Of a stretch of DNA of 63,494 nt, positions 30,223-39,300 are shown in pieces. The stretch covers positions 1 to 63,494 of IMG/VR virus record IMGVR_UViG_3300018422_000004; one strand, given 5' to 3'. The notes under the pieces were generated by a model. That model was given only the letters and a program-made list of their open reading frames with translations. It was not told the DNA's origin and ran no database searches. Origin of the DNA: a virus. Position numbers and translations under genes: made by a program. Numbering within the stretch: position 1 is the stretch's first letter; every line of letters starts with the position of its first letter.

Positions 30223-30299
30223 CTGAGACCCCCCTCCGGCGGCAACCGTCCAGCGGTGGTCGCAAGTTGCAAAAGACTGAGACGGTTCCTCGGGGTGGC

Positions 30300-30530
30300 C
30301 TATTCGGCGCCGGGCCGGTACACGGCGAGCTGCGCGACGTGGTCCAACACGACGACTGTGACACCGGGTAGTAGCTCACCGAACCGTTCCCTGATGCGGC
30401 GCGCTTCGGTTGGTGGGACCGTGTTGGTGAACCCGATCACCAGGGTGTCGCCTGAGCGGATGGGGCCAGCGCCATGCACCACGATGTTGGGCTCAGTCAA
30501 TGGAGTGGTTCCAGTCTTTGGTGGTGTCAT
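30300..30530 (-). CDS. hypothetical protein (76 aa)
   Basis: SGDTLVIGFTNTVPPTEARRI and FGELLPGVTVVVLDHV give a beta-alpha-beta pattern that recurs in small actinophage proteins. No function known to me. Confidence 0.6.
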   Translation of the reverse strand: MTPPKTGTTPLTEPNIVVHGAGPIRSGDTLVIGFTNTVPPTEARRIRERFGELLPGVTVVVLDHVAQLAVYRPGAE

Positions 30531-30586
30531 TTACTCGGCACTAAGGTGCGGTGATTCGCCCCCTACGGCCTGGGAGGGCCCCCGCG

Positions 30587-30757
30587 ATGACCGACGACTG
30601 GTTGCAGCTCGCTATCAACGTCCTCAGGGCGAAAGCCCACCGTGAGAACAACGCGCACGCGCTGTGCCTGGCCCACGAACTGGAGCGAGGTCGACAGCGC
30701 CGGGAAGTAACGGAGTTCGCAGTAAGAGCTGTGAAGAAGCAAGCCGTGGGCGCGTGA
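30587..30757 (+). CDS. small helical protein on the plus strand inside the late region
   Basis: 56 residues, preceded by GGGAGGG. Helical (LQLAINVLRAKAHRENNAHALCLAHEL). Its stop overlaps the next start (TGATG). It is transcribed against the surrounding late genes. Confidence 0.6.
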   Translation: MTDDWLQLAINVLRAKAHRENNAHALCLAHELERGRQRREVTEFAVRAVKKQAVGA

Positions 30758-31164
30758 TGAAACGGCGGCTCAACCATCCCCTGGCGCCGTGGCTGGTGGT
30801 CACCGCCGTGGTAGGCACAGCCAACGTCACGGCGATACTGCTGTTGACTACGGACGCCTCGTCCGCAGCGATCTCCGCGATATGGGGGTGGCTCTTCGCG
30901 ATGGTGTCGGCGTTGATGGGTTACCGCGTCGGTTGCAGGCGCCATCACGTCATCGGAGAGTTGATCTCCTACTGCTCCGACGAGGACGGGATCCCAAGCC
31001 ACCCGCCGGTGACAAGGACGATCTCCGTCACCGAACGGGGACTAGTCCTGGACCACCCACACGATGAGTCCGGCGACGAACACCACCCACCCCGCTTCCG
31101 CGCAAGCAGGCAACCGACGAGCCGCGAACTCCGGGGCCATCGTGTCGATGATGAGCAGACCTAA
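30757..31164 (+). CDS. membrane protein with charged tail, plus strand
   Basis: Two transmembrane helices in the first 60 residues, then a soluble acidic region. The last 40 codons overlap a minus-strand membrane-protein gene, so the true C-terminus may be shorter or one of the pair is spurious there. Confidence 0.5.
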   Translation: MKRRLNHPLAPWLVVTAVVGTANVTAILLLTTDASSAAISAIWGWLFAMVSALMGYRVGCRRHHVIGELISYCSDEDGIPSHPPVTRTISVTERGLVLDHPHDESGDEHHPPRFRASRQPTSRELRGHRVDDEQT

Positions 31165-31206
31165 ACCCACGACGATGAGGATCGACAGCAGCACCGCGAC
31201 ACCCAT
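31042..31206 (-). CDS. small membrane protein (54 aa)
   Basis: Start shares one base with the upstream stop (TGATG). Two transmembrane helices. Convergent overlap with the plus-strand gene. Confidence 0.5.
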   Translation of the reverse strand: MGVAVLLSILIVVGLGLLIIDTMAPEFAARRLPACAEAGWVVFVAGLIVWVVQD

Positions 31207-31361
31207 CACCAGTAGTGCCGGCGACCGCCGACGGGATAACCGGCCCTGCCGACGATCTCCAACACCACCCCGATCAAGACCAGGATGATCCCGAGCGTGA
31301 CGAGGAGCTGGATCGGGAGGAACCAACCCACGATCAACACGATCACACCGATGACGATCAC
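31206..31361 (-). CDS. small membrane protein (51 aa)
   Basis: GTG preceded by AAAGGAG at six bases. Two hydrophobic helices then RAGYPVGGRRHYW. Coupled to the next membrane-protein gene. Confidence 0.6.
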   Translation of the reverse strand: MIVIGVIVLIVGWFLPIQLLVTLGIILVLIGVVLEIVGRAGYPVGGRRHYW

Positions 31362-31391
31362 AGCAGCTCCTTTTACGGGGGAACGCCTTCG

Positions 31392-31556
31392 ATGGCTAAA
31401 CGGCCAGTGACCAAACGACTTTGGGCTGTACTCCAGGGCGCGAGACTGTGCCACACGTGCCACACAAGATACGTCTACAGCCACAACCGGTTGAACATCA
31501 CGTGCGACATATGCGAAGAGGCAATCAGGAAAGGGAAGCTCAAGCGCGGAACGTAA
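31392..31556 (+). CDS. small zinc-ribbon protein, plus strand
   Basis: 54 residues: CHTCHTRYVYSHN and CDICEEA make a CxxC...CxxC ribbon within a very basic chain. Divergent from the small membrane-protein operon. May bind nucleic acid (inference). Confidence 0.6.
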   Translation: MAKRPVTKRLWAVLQGARLCHTCHTRYVYSHNRLNITCDICEEAIRKGKLKRGT

Positions 31557-31559
31557 CGC

Positions 31560-31715
31560 CTAGTCGTCGTCACCGGGTGCGGCAGTGCCCGCAGCGCGAC
31601 CGGCCACCGGCCCGAGATCAGCCGACGGGATCACCGCGTCGGGATCCGGCTCTGGCTGTGTGAGCGGCTGGAGAACTTCGTCCGGTGTCGGGATCCGCGG
31701 TTGTGGTTCAGTCAT
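31560..31715 (-). CDS. small acidic Pro-rich protein (51 aa)
   Basis: Complete frame from ATG to TAG: MTEPQPRIPTPDEVLQPLTQ then PEPDPDAV and a DDD end. Composition suggests a disordered peptide. It ends three bases from the convergent zinc-ribbon gene. Confidence 0.45.
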   Translation of the reverse strand: MTEPQPRIPTPDEVLQPLTQPEPDPDAVIPSADLGPVAGRAAGTAAPGDDD

Positions 31716-31753
31716 CTGACGATACCTTTCCCCCGAGGCTTGCCTGCCGTAGG

Positions 31754-32041
31754 TCAGTGCGTAACGACAGGCCCGCCGCGCTGGACCGTGGGCGCCGGTG
31801 CGCGAGTAGCTTTCGGCTCAGCGGCCCGCGGGGGTCCGGCCTTCTCGTCTGACTCGCACGCAACGCCATCACGATCCCGATCAAGGGCGGTGCGGTAACG
31901 GGGATCGCTGCTAGGGATGTTGCTCGCACCCGCCGCGTGAGCTTCCGTGCAATTCGTGAACGGCTCCGACAATCCCCACGCGGGACCCGTCAACACAACA
32001 GCCAGGGCAATCACGACAGCGGTCAGTGCAGCCACACGCAT
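31754..32041 (-). CDS. secreted Excalibur-domain protein
   Basis: 95 residues from ATG 32041 behind AAGGAGA. A signal peptide (about 1-25) precedes the Excalibur calcium-binding motif FTNCTEAHAAG ... DRDRDGVACE, with the DRDRDGVACE loop typical of that domain. C-terminal tail is Pro/Ala-rich. Probably exported to the cell surface. Confidence 0.8.
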   Translation of the reverse strand: MRVAALTAVVIALAVVLTGPAWGLSEPFTNCTEAHAAGASNIPSSDPRYRTALDRDRDGVACESDEKAGPPRAAEPKATRAPAPTVQRGGPVVTH

Positions 32042-32189
32042 CCGATTCTCCTTCACGTTTACAGCGAATGCCGTCCCTAATGGGAGGCAGCGGGACACCT
32101 TCACAGCAATTCGCTTTCCGGCGGCACTCCGGGCACAACCAGCGCGTTGAGATCGGGTCGAACTCGTGACCGCAGTACTCGCAGTTCAT
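31911..32189 (-). CDS. zinc-ribbon protein overlapping the Excalibur gene
   Basis: Starts MNCEYCGHEFDPISTRWLC with ECRR to complete a CxxC...CxxC ribbon. The ATG overlaps the stop of the tail-tube paralog (ATGA). The frame continues about 130 bases into the Excalibur gene in another frame, staying Cys-rich. The N-terminal half is convincing; the overlap part may be fortuitous. Confidence 0.5.
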   Translation of the reverse strand: MNCEYCGHEFDPISTRWLCPECRRKANCCEGVPLPPIRDGIRCKREGESDACGCTDRCRDCPGCCVDGSRVGIVGAVHELHGSSRGGCEQHP

Positions 32190-32674
32190 GCCGGGATCGG
32201 AACGCCCTGGGCTGGGGCCGCGGTGACCGCGAACACGACCCGTACCTTCGACGCGTCCCCACCGGTGGTGCGGAGCACACCGGTGGCTGCGACTTTCACG
32301 GGAAACACCTCGGCTTTGTTCGCCAAAGAATCGCCGCCGTCGCAAAACATGATGAACCCAGTCGCGCCGCGGGGCAGCAACGAACGAACATCAATCCCGT
32401 TTTTCGACGTATAAAGCGTTAACGAACAATTCGAGGCACTGAGACTACCCACACCCTCGGTTTTGAATGCGCTGCCCATCGGTTGGGTGTCGAACACCTC
32501 GGATTCGATCACCCAACCCGACAGGTCGTTGACTTCCCCCGTGAGATTTGTGCCCGCGTTCATTTCCACCCGGGTAGGGATCCGAGTAGCCGCCGCGATC
32601 ACCGGCAGGTAATAGATCCTCGTGACAGCCTGGTCACAAAACCTGGTGCTCGCTATCAGCGCTGGGGTGGGCAT
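32186..32674 (-). CDS. second tail tube-like protein (paralog)
   Basis: 162 residues. Clearly homologous to the 41.7-42.2 kb protein over its whole length: both start MPTPAL.ASTRF.DQAVT and share NAGT.L.GE.NDLSGW, DVR.LLPR.TG and DGGD...NK. Tail tube subunits form the stacked hexamer rings of a siphophage tail. This copy lies after the minor tail genes, so it may be a minor tube variant, a tail-tip component or a relic. No truncation is visible. Confidence 0.75.
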   Translation of the reverse strand: MPTPALIASTRFCDQAVTRIYYLPVIAAATRIPTRVEMNAGTNLTGEVNDLSGWVIESEVFDTQPMGSAFKTEGVGSLSASNCSLTLYTSKNGIDVRSLLPRGATGFIMFCDGGDSLANKAEVFPVKVAATGVLRTTGGDASKVRVVFAVTAAPAQGVPIPA

Positions 32675-32739
32675 CGGTTACCGTCTCCACTTCCAGTGGC
32701 TCTGCCAATAGCGCCTTCAATAAAAAGTCCCCGGCGGTT

Positions 32740-33075
32740 TCAGGGAAGGTGCAGAACAGGGTGCTCGGCGACCTGGTCCGGCGGTGATGATTGCTCCGAC
32801 CCGGTGGGCTCTGAAGGTTCCACCACCGGTGGTGACCAACCCAGCTTGATGAGCTTGCGGCGCAACCTCGCCGGCACCCGCTTAGTCCGACCCTCAGCTG
32901 TGGCCTCGTGCCTACGTTCCAAGTGCAGCAGGATCTGCTCGTCGGCGGTGTGCTCCGAGCTGGGGACTGTCCGCGCGGGACACAACGCGCATTGTTTGAT
33001 AGCCAGTACCCCATCGGTGTGCGACCGGTGTTGGATCAGCTGCTCCAACGGGATCGTCACCCAGTCCTGGGTCAT
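32740..33075 (-). CDS. hypothetical protein with Cys/His motif (111 aa)
   Basis: ATG shares one base with the upstream stop. CALCPARTVPSSEHTADEQ and HLERRH suggest a C2H2-like zinc site. C-terminus is Pro/Glu-rich. Confidence 0.6.
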   Translation of the reverse strand: MTQDWVTIPLEQLIQHRSHTDGVLAIKQCALCPARTVPSSEHTADEQILLHLERRHEATAEGRTKRVPARLRRKLIKLGWSPPVVEPSEPTGSEQSSPPDQVAEHPVLHLP

Positions 33076-33545
33076 CACGCCACCCTGCACAATCTGACCC
33101 ACGAACCGACCTGGAGGATGGTGGACCCACTGGTTGCGTTCTGCGCGAACTGAATAGTCAAAGTCCCGGCCGTCCCAGCGATGTCGATGAACCCGTTGGG
33201 ATTACACGAGATCACGGTGCCGGCTCCAACACCCGCGTAAACCCGCTGGGTCGATGTTGTGCTGTTTCCACCACCGTCCGCTATCCGCACCGTAGCACTA
33301 GCCGGAAGCAGCAAATTGAATTTGACATCAGCGGTCGTGTTCGTGTCCACAAACAGTTGCGACTCGAACACGAACGCGGTATTCGCTTCGACGTCGAACA
33401 CTAGATCGGTAGATGAGACGAACGTGGTGTTCGCGCTGGACTGGGTAGCGGACTGGTACTTCTCCCGCCGTAGATCGTGTGCGATGTTGTGTGCGTCCGC
33501 GGTGTCCTTTTGGCCCGCCACGAACGGAATAAGCAAATCTGCCAT
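33075..33545 (-). CDS. minor tail/tail-fibre-like protein (156 aa)
   Basis: N-terminal DTADAHNIAHDLRREKYQS, then a beta-rich region (VFDVEANTAFVFESQLFVDT; FIDIAGTAGTLTIQFAQNA) of the type found in small actinophage tail proteins. Lies right after the large minor tail gene. Confidence 0.6.
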   Translation of the reverse strand: MADLLIPFVAGQKDTADAHNIAHDLRREKYQSATQSSANTTFVSSTDLVFDVEANTAFVFESQLFVDTNTTADVKFNLLLPASATVRIADGGGNSTTSTQRVYAGVGAGTVISCNPNGFIDIAGTAGTLTIQFAQNATSGSTILQVGSWVRLCRVA

Positions 33546-33552
33546 GAGTCGG

Positions 33553-36300
33553 CTACAAACCGAGCACGCGGGGGCGGGCTACGGACAACGCGGTGCCAGC
33601 ACTGTGTGCTTTAACTGTCCCGTTGACCGAGCGGGTCACAGAGGAGAACGTTTGCGGTGAACTGGTTCCGGATACTGCACCCACTGATATCTCCTCACCG
33701 CCGAGCATGACGGGAATCGGCATGTCACCCGCGCGAGTGGTCCACAGCGTCCCCGATGGGCTATCGACCTGGAATGACGTCGCACTAGTGGTGACCGCGT
33801 TGGTCAGATCAGATCCGCTGGTGTCCAGCCGCGACTCGGGATCATCAAGCGCAGATACCCGGTACGGGCTCGCAGGTGCCGCATTGATCGCGATGTCGTG
33901 GGTGAACACACCGATGGTTTCGGTGTAACCAAGGCAAATCTGGTCGATGGTGTCCGGGGTTTGCCCGGCCATCGGGTTGGTGATTTCGAACCGATCACCA
34001 ACGTCGAGGTCGAGCAGCGCCGCCGACAGCGCCGCGTCACCCGATACCTCCGGGAAGTGCAACCCAACCCGAACCACCGGGTACCGGGTTTCGTCGACGG
34101 TCCCTTTGTTGAGTTCCCAGCCCGCGATATCCGGCAGTTGGTCATCGGAAGCGACATTGACGTTAACTTCGGTGTTGTAGGTGCCTACCCCGCCCAGTTC
34201 CGGGGTCAGGATCGACATTCGGCCGGTTTCCAGCACAGCCCGCGCGGTGCCGCCGTCGAGCCTGGTGACCGAAATGTCGTTGCGGGTCAACTGGTCGTCG
34301 TCTATCGGCTGGAATGGTGGTGCAATCTGACCGCCGCCATAATCCAGGGTCACCGCAGCCGTCTGGGCGTACATGGTGGACAGTTGCCGGTACAGCAACT
34401 CCGGTGCCGAACGCACATCGAACAACATGCTTCTGTCGGCATCGACGCATTCCTGCATGAGCGTCAGCAGCGGCAGCGGACGTTGTGGGCCTACAGCGGC
34501 GCCGAACGCCGTCACAAAGAAGTCCGTAAAAATGAGATTCTGCTCAGATAGCCGGATCAGCCGCTCCACCACTGTTTCCCCAGCGAAGGCGCGCAGCTCG
34601 GCTGACAGGTCCCAGAAATTGGTGATCTCGTTACGCACCGATATGTGCCCCATGGGGACACCAGTCATTTCACCGTGCGGAAACGCCCGCACGCGCAGCG
34701 CTCGTCCCACGGTCCTGTTGACCTGGGTACCTGAAATGAATCCGCCGCCGCTGCTGTCGGCTTCCAGGGAGCGTAGTTCCCAATCGATGTCGCTGCCGTT
34801 CTGTTCCAGCGCCAGCGTGATTCGCACATCTTTCCCGTTCACCGCAAATGCGAACGGACCGCTATCGAAGAGCAACGTGCTGTATTCCCACAGCTGTACA
34901 CTCATCGAGCCCAAAGCGGGAACGCCGGTGTGATATTTGACACTCCACGTTCTCCCACTTGTCGTCGTCAGCTCGATGAAGTGGCTTAAATCCGCTGCCC
35001 CCGACGACGGAACATGCGCGATGAAACTCAGTTGCAGCTCAGTGGTGGCAGTGTAAGTCGGCACCGTTCCGCTCCACGTTGACGTGGTCTGCGGCACAGG
35101 AATCGGATACGACGAAGCGAACTCGCCGTACGCCGCGAAATTGGTGTCACCGACGACCACCATCGAGGGCCCACCCACCGCTGACGCGATGGAATCCGAG
35201 TCCGAGCCCTCCTCGCACGGCCAATAAGCCACAGCAGGTGTCACCAGGCCAGTGATGGCCCGATACAGAGTGGACAGCTGCGGTGCCGTTCCCTGCGCGA
35301 GCCGCCGCAGAATGCTCGCCGCCTCAATAGGCGCCGTGACATCAAGACCGGATGTGTCCCACCGCTGCGGCCACGCCGACACCTCACCGGCGAACCGGAC
35401 GGACCGCACCATGAAATCGTCGTAGGAGAACACGATCGGGAACGCATTGGTGTTACCGGTGGCCCTAGAGGAACGAAGACCTACGGTCCTCGCCGTGGTG
35501 AGGACCACGTCGCTGCTGACCAGCGTCCAATCGAACGGCTCAGGGTTGGTCGCTACCCATACTTTCATTCTCAGGGTTTGGTTCACGCACTGGGCGCGGA
35601 TGGCTAATTGTTGCCCCGCTGCGTGTGTAATGCCCGGTATGGGGTTGAAATCAGTGATATTTAACAATGTCCCAATGGGGTCGCGATAGATGAAACCTAT
35701 GGTCACGACCTCATTGGGAGGGAAGACGATTCTCGCCAGATAACACTCTTCCGTCGCGGGATCAAGGCGCAGCATGACATTCGCGTCGAGGTTGCCGCCA
35801 GTGACGTCCGTGAAAGGGAGACTGATGGTGGCGTACACTTCGACGTCACGCGCGAGGAAACCATCCAGGTAGGTAATTCGCCGAGTTCCGTCGGTGGGAA
35901 TGGAATGCTTGCCAGCCCCCGACCCAACCGTGAAGTCGGTCGCAGCAACGACACCGCCGGCTCCGATGATCGACCATGACTGCCCGGTATCCGCCGCGCC
36001 CCACCCACTCGCAGACGTCCGGCTGAACATATCTTTGGCGGTATTGACACTCACCCTGATCGGTGTGTTGCGGCCCAGCATCCCGTAGTAGGCGCCCATG
36101 GGATTACGTGGCGAGTAGTTACCGCTGCGGTTGTCCAGCGTCAGCGAGCACGTCGCGGGCTGTGACTGGCCCGCCTCATTCGGCTGGCCGCGGGTGATCT
36201 GGATACCATCAGCGGCCCGCACATCACTAGTGACATCAACCCAGTCACCGTTGAGATAAAACTCGGTTGAGGTGTCGCGGGGAACAGTGGGGAATGTCAC
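33553..36300 (-). CDS. minor tail protein (915 aa)
   Basis: Starts with an N-terminal beta domain (EFYLNGDWVDVTSDVRAADG; TCSLTLDNRSGNYSPRNP) that is characteristic of the large minor tail proteins of actinobacterial siphophages. A middle region with WPCEEGSDSD resembles LamG-like sugar-binding modules, and the C-terminus carries a repeated-strand region. Directly downstream of the tape measure, it is expected to form the tail tip/baseplate hub and contact the host surface. Confidence 0.8.
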   Translation of the reverse strand: MTFPTVPRDTSTEFYLNGDWVDVTSDVRAADGIQITRGQPNEAGQSQPATCSLTLDNRSGNYSPRNPMGAYYGMLGRNTPIRVSVNTAKDMFSRTSASGWGAADTGQSWSIIGAGGVVAATDFTVGSGAGKHSIPTDGTRRITYLDGFLARDVEVYATISLPFTDVTGGNLDANVMLRLDPATEECYLARIVFPPNEVVTIGFIYRDPIGTLLNITDFNPIPGITHAAGQQLAIRAQCVNQTLRMKVWVATNPEPFDWTLVSSDVVLTTARTVGLRSSRATGNTNAFPIVFSYDDFMVRSVRFAGEVSAWPQRWDTSGLDVTAPIEAASILRRLAQGTAPQLSTLYRAITGLVTPAVAYWPCEEGSDSDSIASAVGGPSMVVVGDTNFAAYGEFASSYPIPVPQTTSTWSGTVPTYTATTELQLSFIAHVPSSGAADLSHFIELTTTSGRTWSVKYHTGVPALGSMSVQLWEYSTLLFDSGPFAFAVNGKDVRITLALEQNGSDIDWELRSLEADSSGGGFISGTQVNRTVGRALRVRAFPHGEMTGVPMGHISVRNEITNFWDLSAELRAFAGETVVERLIRLSEQNLIFTDFFVTAFGAAVGPQRPLPLLTLMQECVDADRSMLFDVRSAPELLYRQLSTMYAQTAAVTLDYGGGQIAPPFQPIDDDQLTRNDISVTRLDGGTARAVLETGRMSILTPELGGVGTYNTEVNVNVASDDQLPDIAGWELNKGTVDETRYPVVRVGLHFPEVSGDAALSAALLDLDVGDRFEITNPMAGQTPDTIDQICLGYTETIGVFTHDIAINAAPASPYRVSALDDPESRLDTSGSDLTNAVTTSATSFQVDSPSGTLWTTRAGDMPIPVMLGGEEISVGAVSGTSSPQTFSSVTRSVNGTVKAHSAGTALSVARPRVLGL

Positions 36301-36342
36301 CGGTCGCCAACACTCCTAGGGTCTGGTCGCGCAGTCCGACCG

Positions 36343-39300
36343 TTAACGACGGCCAAAGACGATCTGAGGGTCACCACCCCGAGAACGAATCGAATTCGCG
36401 ATCTCCTCTAGGAGGTTGTCCATGAACCGGTTACCGGTCAACCGGAACGACAGGTTCGACATATCCACTTTCACCGCACCCCCAGCTTGAGTCTTCTGTC
36501 CGTGCAGTGGCATGGGTGCGTACAACGGATTAGCTCTCGTCATGCTGGCCATGCCACCGGCGGTGTGGAACATGGTTCGTAACGTGGCCTGCGGTAACCG
36601 CCCCACAGGTGCCGGACCCGCGGGGCCACCAACACCACCAGGAACAGTCGGGATACCACCGCCACCACCACCGGGGGCGCCCCCCCGGAAACGTTCCAGC
36701 AGTTTCTGGATCCATTCCCACGCGCGTTCGTCACGCAGGTTGATGCCACCGCGACTCATCGGCATCACATCCGCGCCAGCCAACGGAACCAGCGCGAAAC
36801 CTTTACGCCGCGCGGTTTCACCGAGAATCGCCGTGGACCACGGAGAATCGTTAATGGGAATGAACGCTTCGTCGTCGGTCATTCGGTCCCCGATAACCCG
36901 CAAAGTACGGGGCGGGACTATCCGCGCGGTACGACCCGACATGGGTTGCATACGGTTAGCTGCGTTGTTGTGCCCTAGCGTTCCACCGGGAGCCATAGCC
37001 ACCGCGCCATCAGTCATGATCATGCCGCCGTCACCGAAGAACCGGCGAACTGTGTCAATGAACGTCGTGACGACGTGACCGTTGAGACCGTTCAGTGCGT
37101 TCCACACGTCGCGGACAACACTGGAGGTGTTGTCTTGTGCGTTGATAGCTGTGTCGCTACGGTCCGGGACACCGTTAATGGCGCCGGTGGCGCTGCCAGC
37201 GGCGGCTACCGCACCACCAGGGTCACCGTTGAACGCGGTGGGGTGATCACCTGGAACTGCGTTGATGCTGCCAGTGGCAGTACCAGCCTTTGACATGATG
37301 TCGATCACGTCGCCACCGAACATGGTCAGCCAGGTTTGCGGCGCGGCATTGATCTGCGCGACCGCGGTGGCGGCCTGCGGTGACAGTTGGCTGATATCTC
37401 CGGTGAACGTCGTCACCCGCCGATCTGGCACTTTCCCAGTCTCGGTTTGCGCCATTACCGCGACCGCGCCGAGGTTAATCATGTCCCCGGCGAACCTAGT
37501 GAACCAGTTCTGCGGGACAGAATTGATATAGGTGATAGCGGCCTGGGTGTCCGCATTCATCGACGAGGTATCCAGGCTGATAATGACGTCCTTACCCGGG
37601 GGAACCTCCTCAACCGCCTCTCCAACACCCCTGACAGCGCCAGCTGCGGCATTCGCAGCGCCCGGGACCTGGTTGAAGGCCTCCGAGGCCGCCCTGGTTC
37701 TGACCTGCAACGCAGTCCAGTCCAGCAAGGCCCCTTTGATATCACCTGCCAGGATCTTCTGTCCGATACCTGCCAGCGTGATCAGATTGTCAGCGAGTGT
37801 CCCGGCCACAGCGATCGCGTTGCCGATACCCACCACGAGGTCACCCAAAAACGGGATAATGCCCTTCAGGGAGGGCTCCATGCGCTCAAACGCGGTAGCG
37901 AGCCCCTCGAAGTTCTCCGCGATGTCCGGGCCCACCGCGATGACAACTCGCTCGATGACACCGATGATTCTCTCGAAAGCCGGAACGGCTTTGTTCGCGA
38001 TGTCCACGAACGTCGGTGTCATGTTCGTGATCGCACTGCTGATCTTGTCCAGCAACGGAATGATATCGACATTCGCGCCCATATCGACGAATGCTTTGCC
38101 GATGCTCTCAACCAACCGGACAATCGCCGCAGTGACCGGACCGGCCTTGGCCATAAGTCGATCCCACGCGCCACCCGCGTCATCAACATAATCACGGAAC
38201 CGGGTGATGCCGTCATTAATCGCACCCAGGGTGGCTTGAAACGCACCCGTACGGTTCGCGGAATCCCACAGATCCTTGAACAAGCCCGACAGGTTCCCGA
38301 CCACCTCCAGCACCTGCCGCAACACAGTCACGCCCTGCTGGAAAAACGTTGCGAGTTCCCCGGTGCGGCGCCCCTCGGCCATGAACTGCTGGAACGCGAG
38401 GGCGCCTTCCTGGATCAGCCCCACCAACGAATCCACCGCGGGTTGCGCGGCAATCGCCATGTCGGTGAGGCCGAGGAATACCAGTTGGAAAGCGGTTCCC
38501 AGTCCACGAATCGTGGCGCCCGACGACCTCATCAACTCTTCAAGGTCGGACTTAAACGTGGAGGATTTAAGGATGTTGGAGAATCCACTGGCCACGTCGG
38601 AAAGCGCTCCTGTGATGACCGGAGCGACCCGCTGGAACACCGGAACCAGCCCATTCACAGCACCCAGCAGCTCAGTCAGCGCCGGACGGAGCTGGTTACG
38701 GATATCGGCGACCAGCGGCTCGAAAGCCTTCTTCGTGTTCTCCAGTTCCTTCTTGAGACCCTCATCACCGAACGCGATAGCCAACGTGCCGACCGCGATA
38801 CCAACCGGAATGAGCAGGCCCGGCAAAGTCCCCAACAAGCCGGTCAAGGGGACAATCCCTGACGCTAAAGCGATGACCGCGCCACCGAGTTGACCGATAC
38901 CCGCAACAGCGATCGACGCGGCACCAGCAATCAAAGAACCGATACCCACCAGCACGGCCCCAGTGACCGCGAGCTGAGCAGCCGCAGCCGCCGCACTGGA
39001 CACCAGGCTGGTGAGCGAACCTGTTACCTGGCCACCGCTTTTCGCGATCGAGGCCCCCAGCGAAGTCATCGCAGACCCGGCCTGGGTGCCCAGGCCAGTC
39101 AGGGAACCAACAACGGATACCGCCGCACCGAGACCAGACAGCGCCACCCCGACACCACCGGCGAGAACGCCAAAAGCGGTACCAAGGGCACCAGTAGTGC
39201 GACGCAGCGAGTTACCGTCCCGGTCAACGCTCGCCATCGCCCGCCGTAGCAACGCAAACTCGGCCAGAGCCGACGTCGCATTGAACCGCGCGTCGATCGT

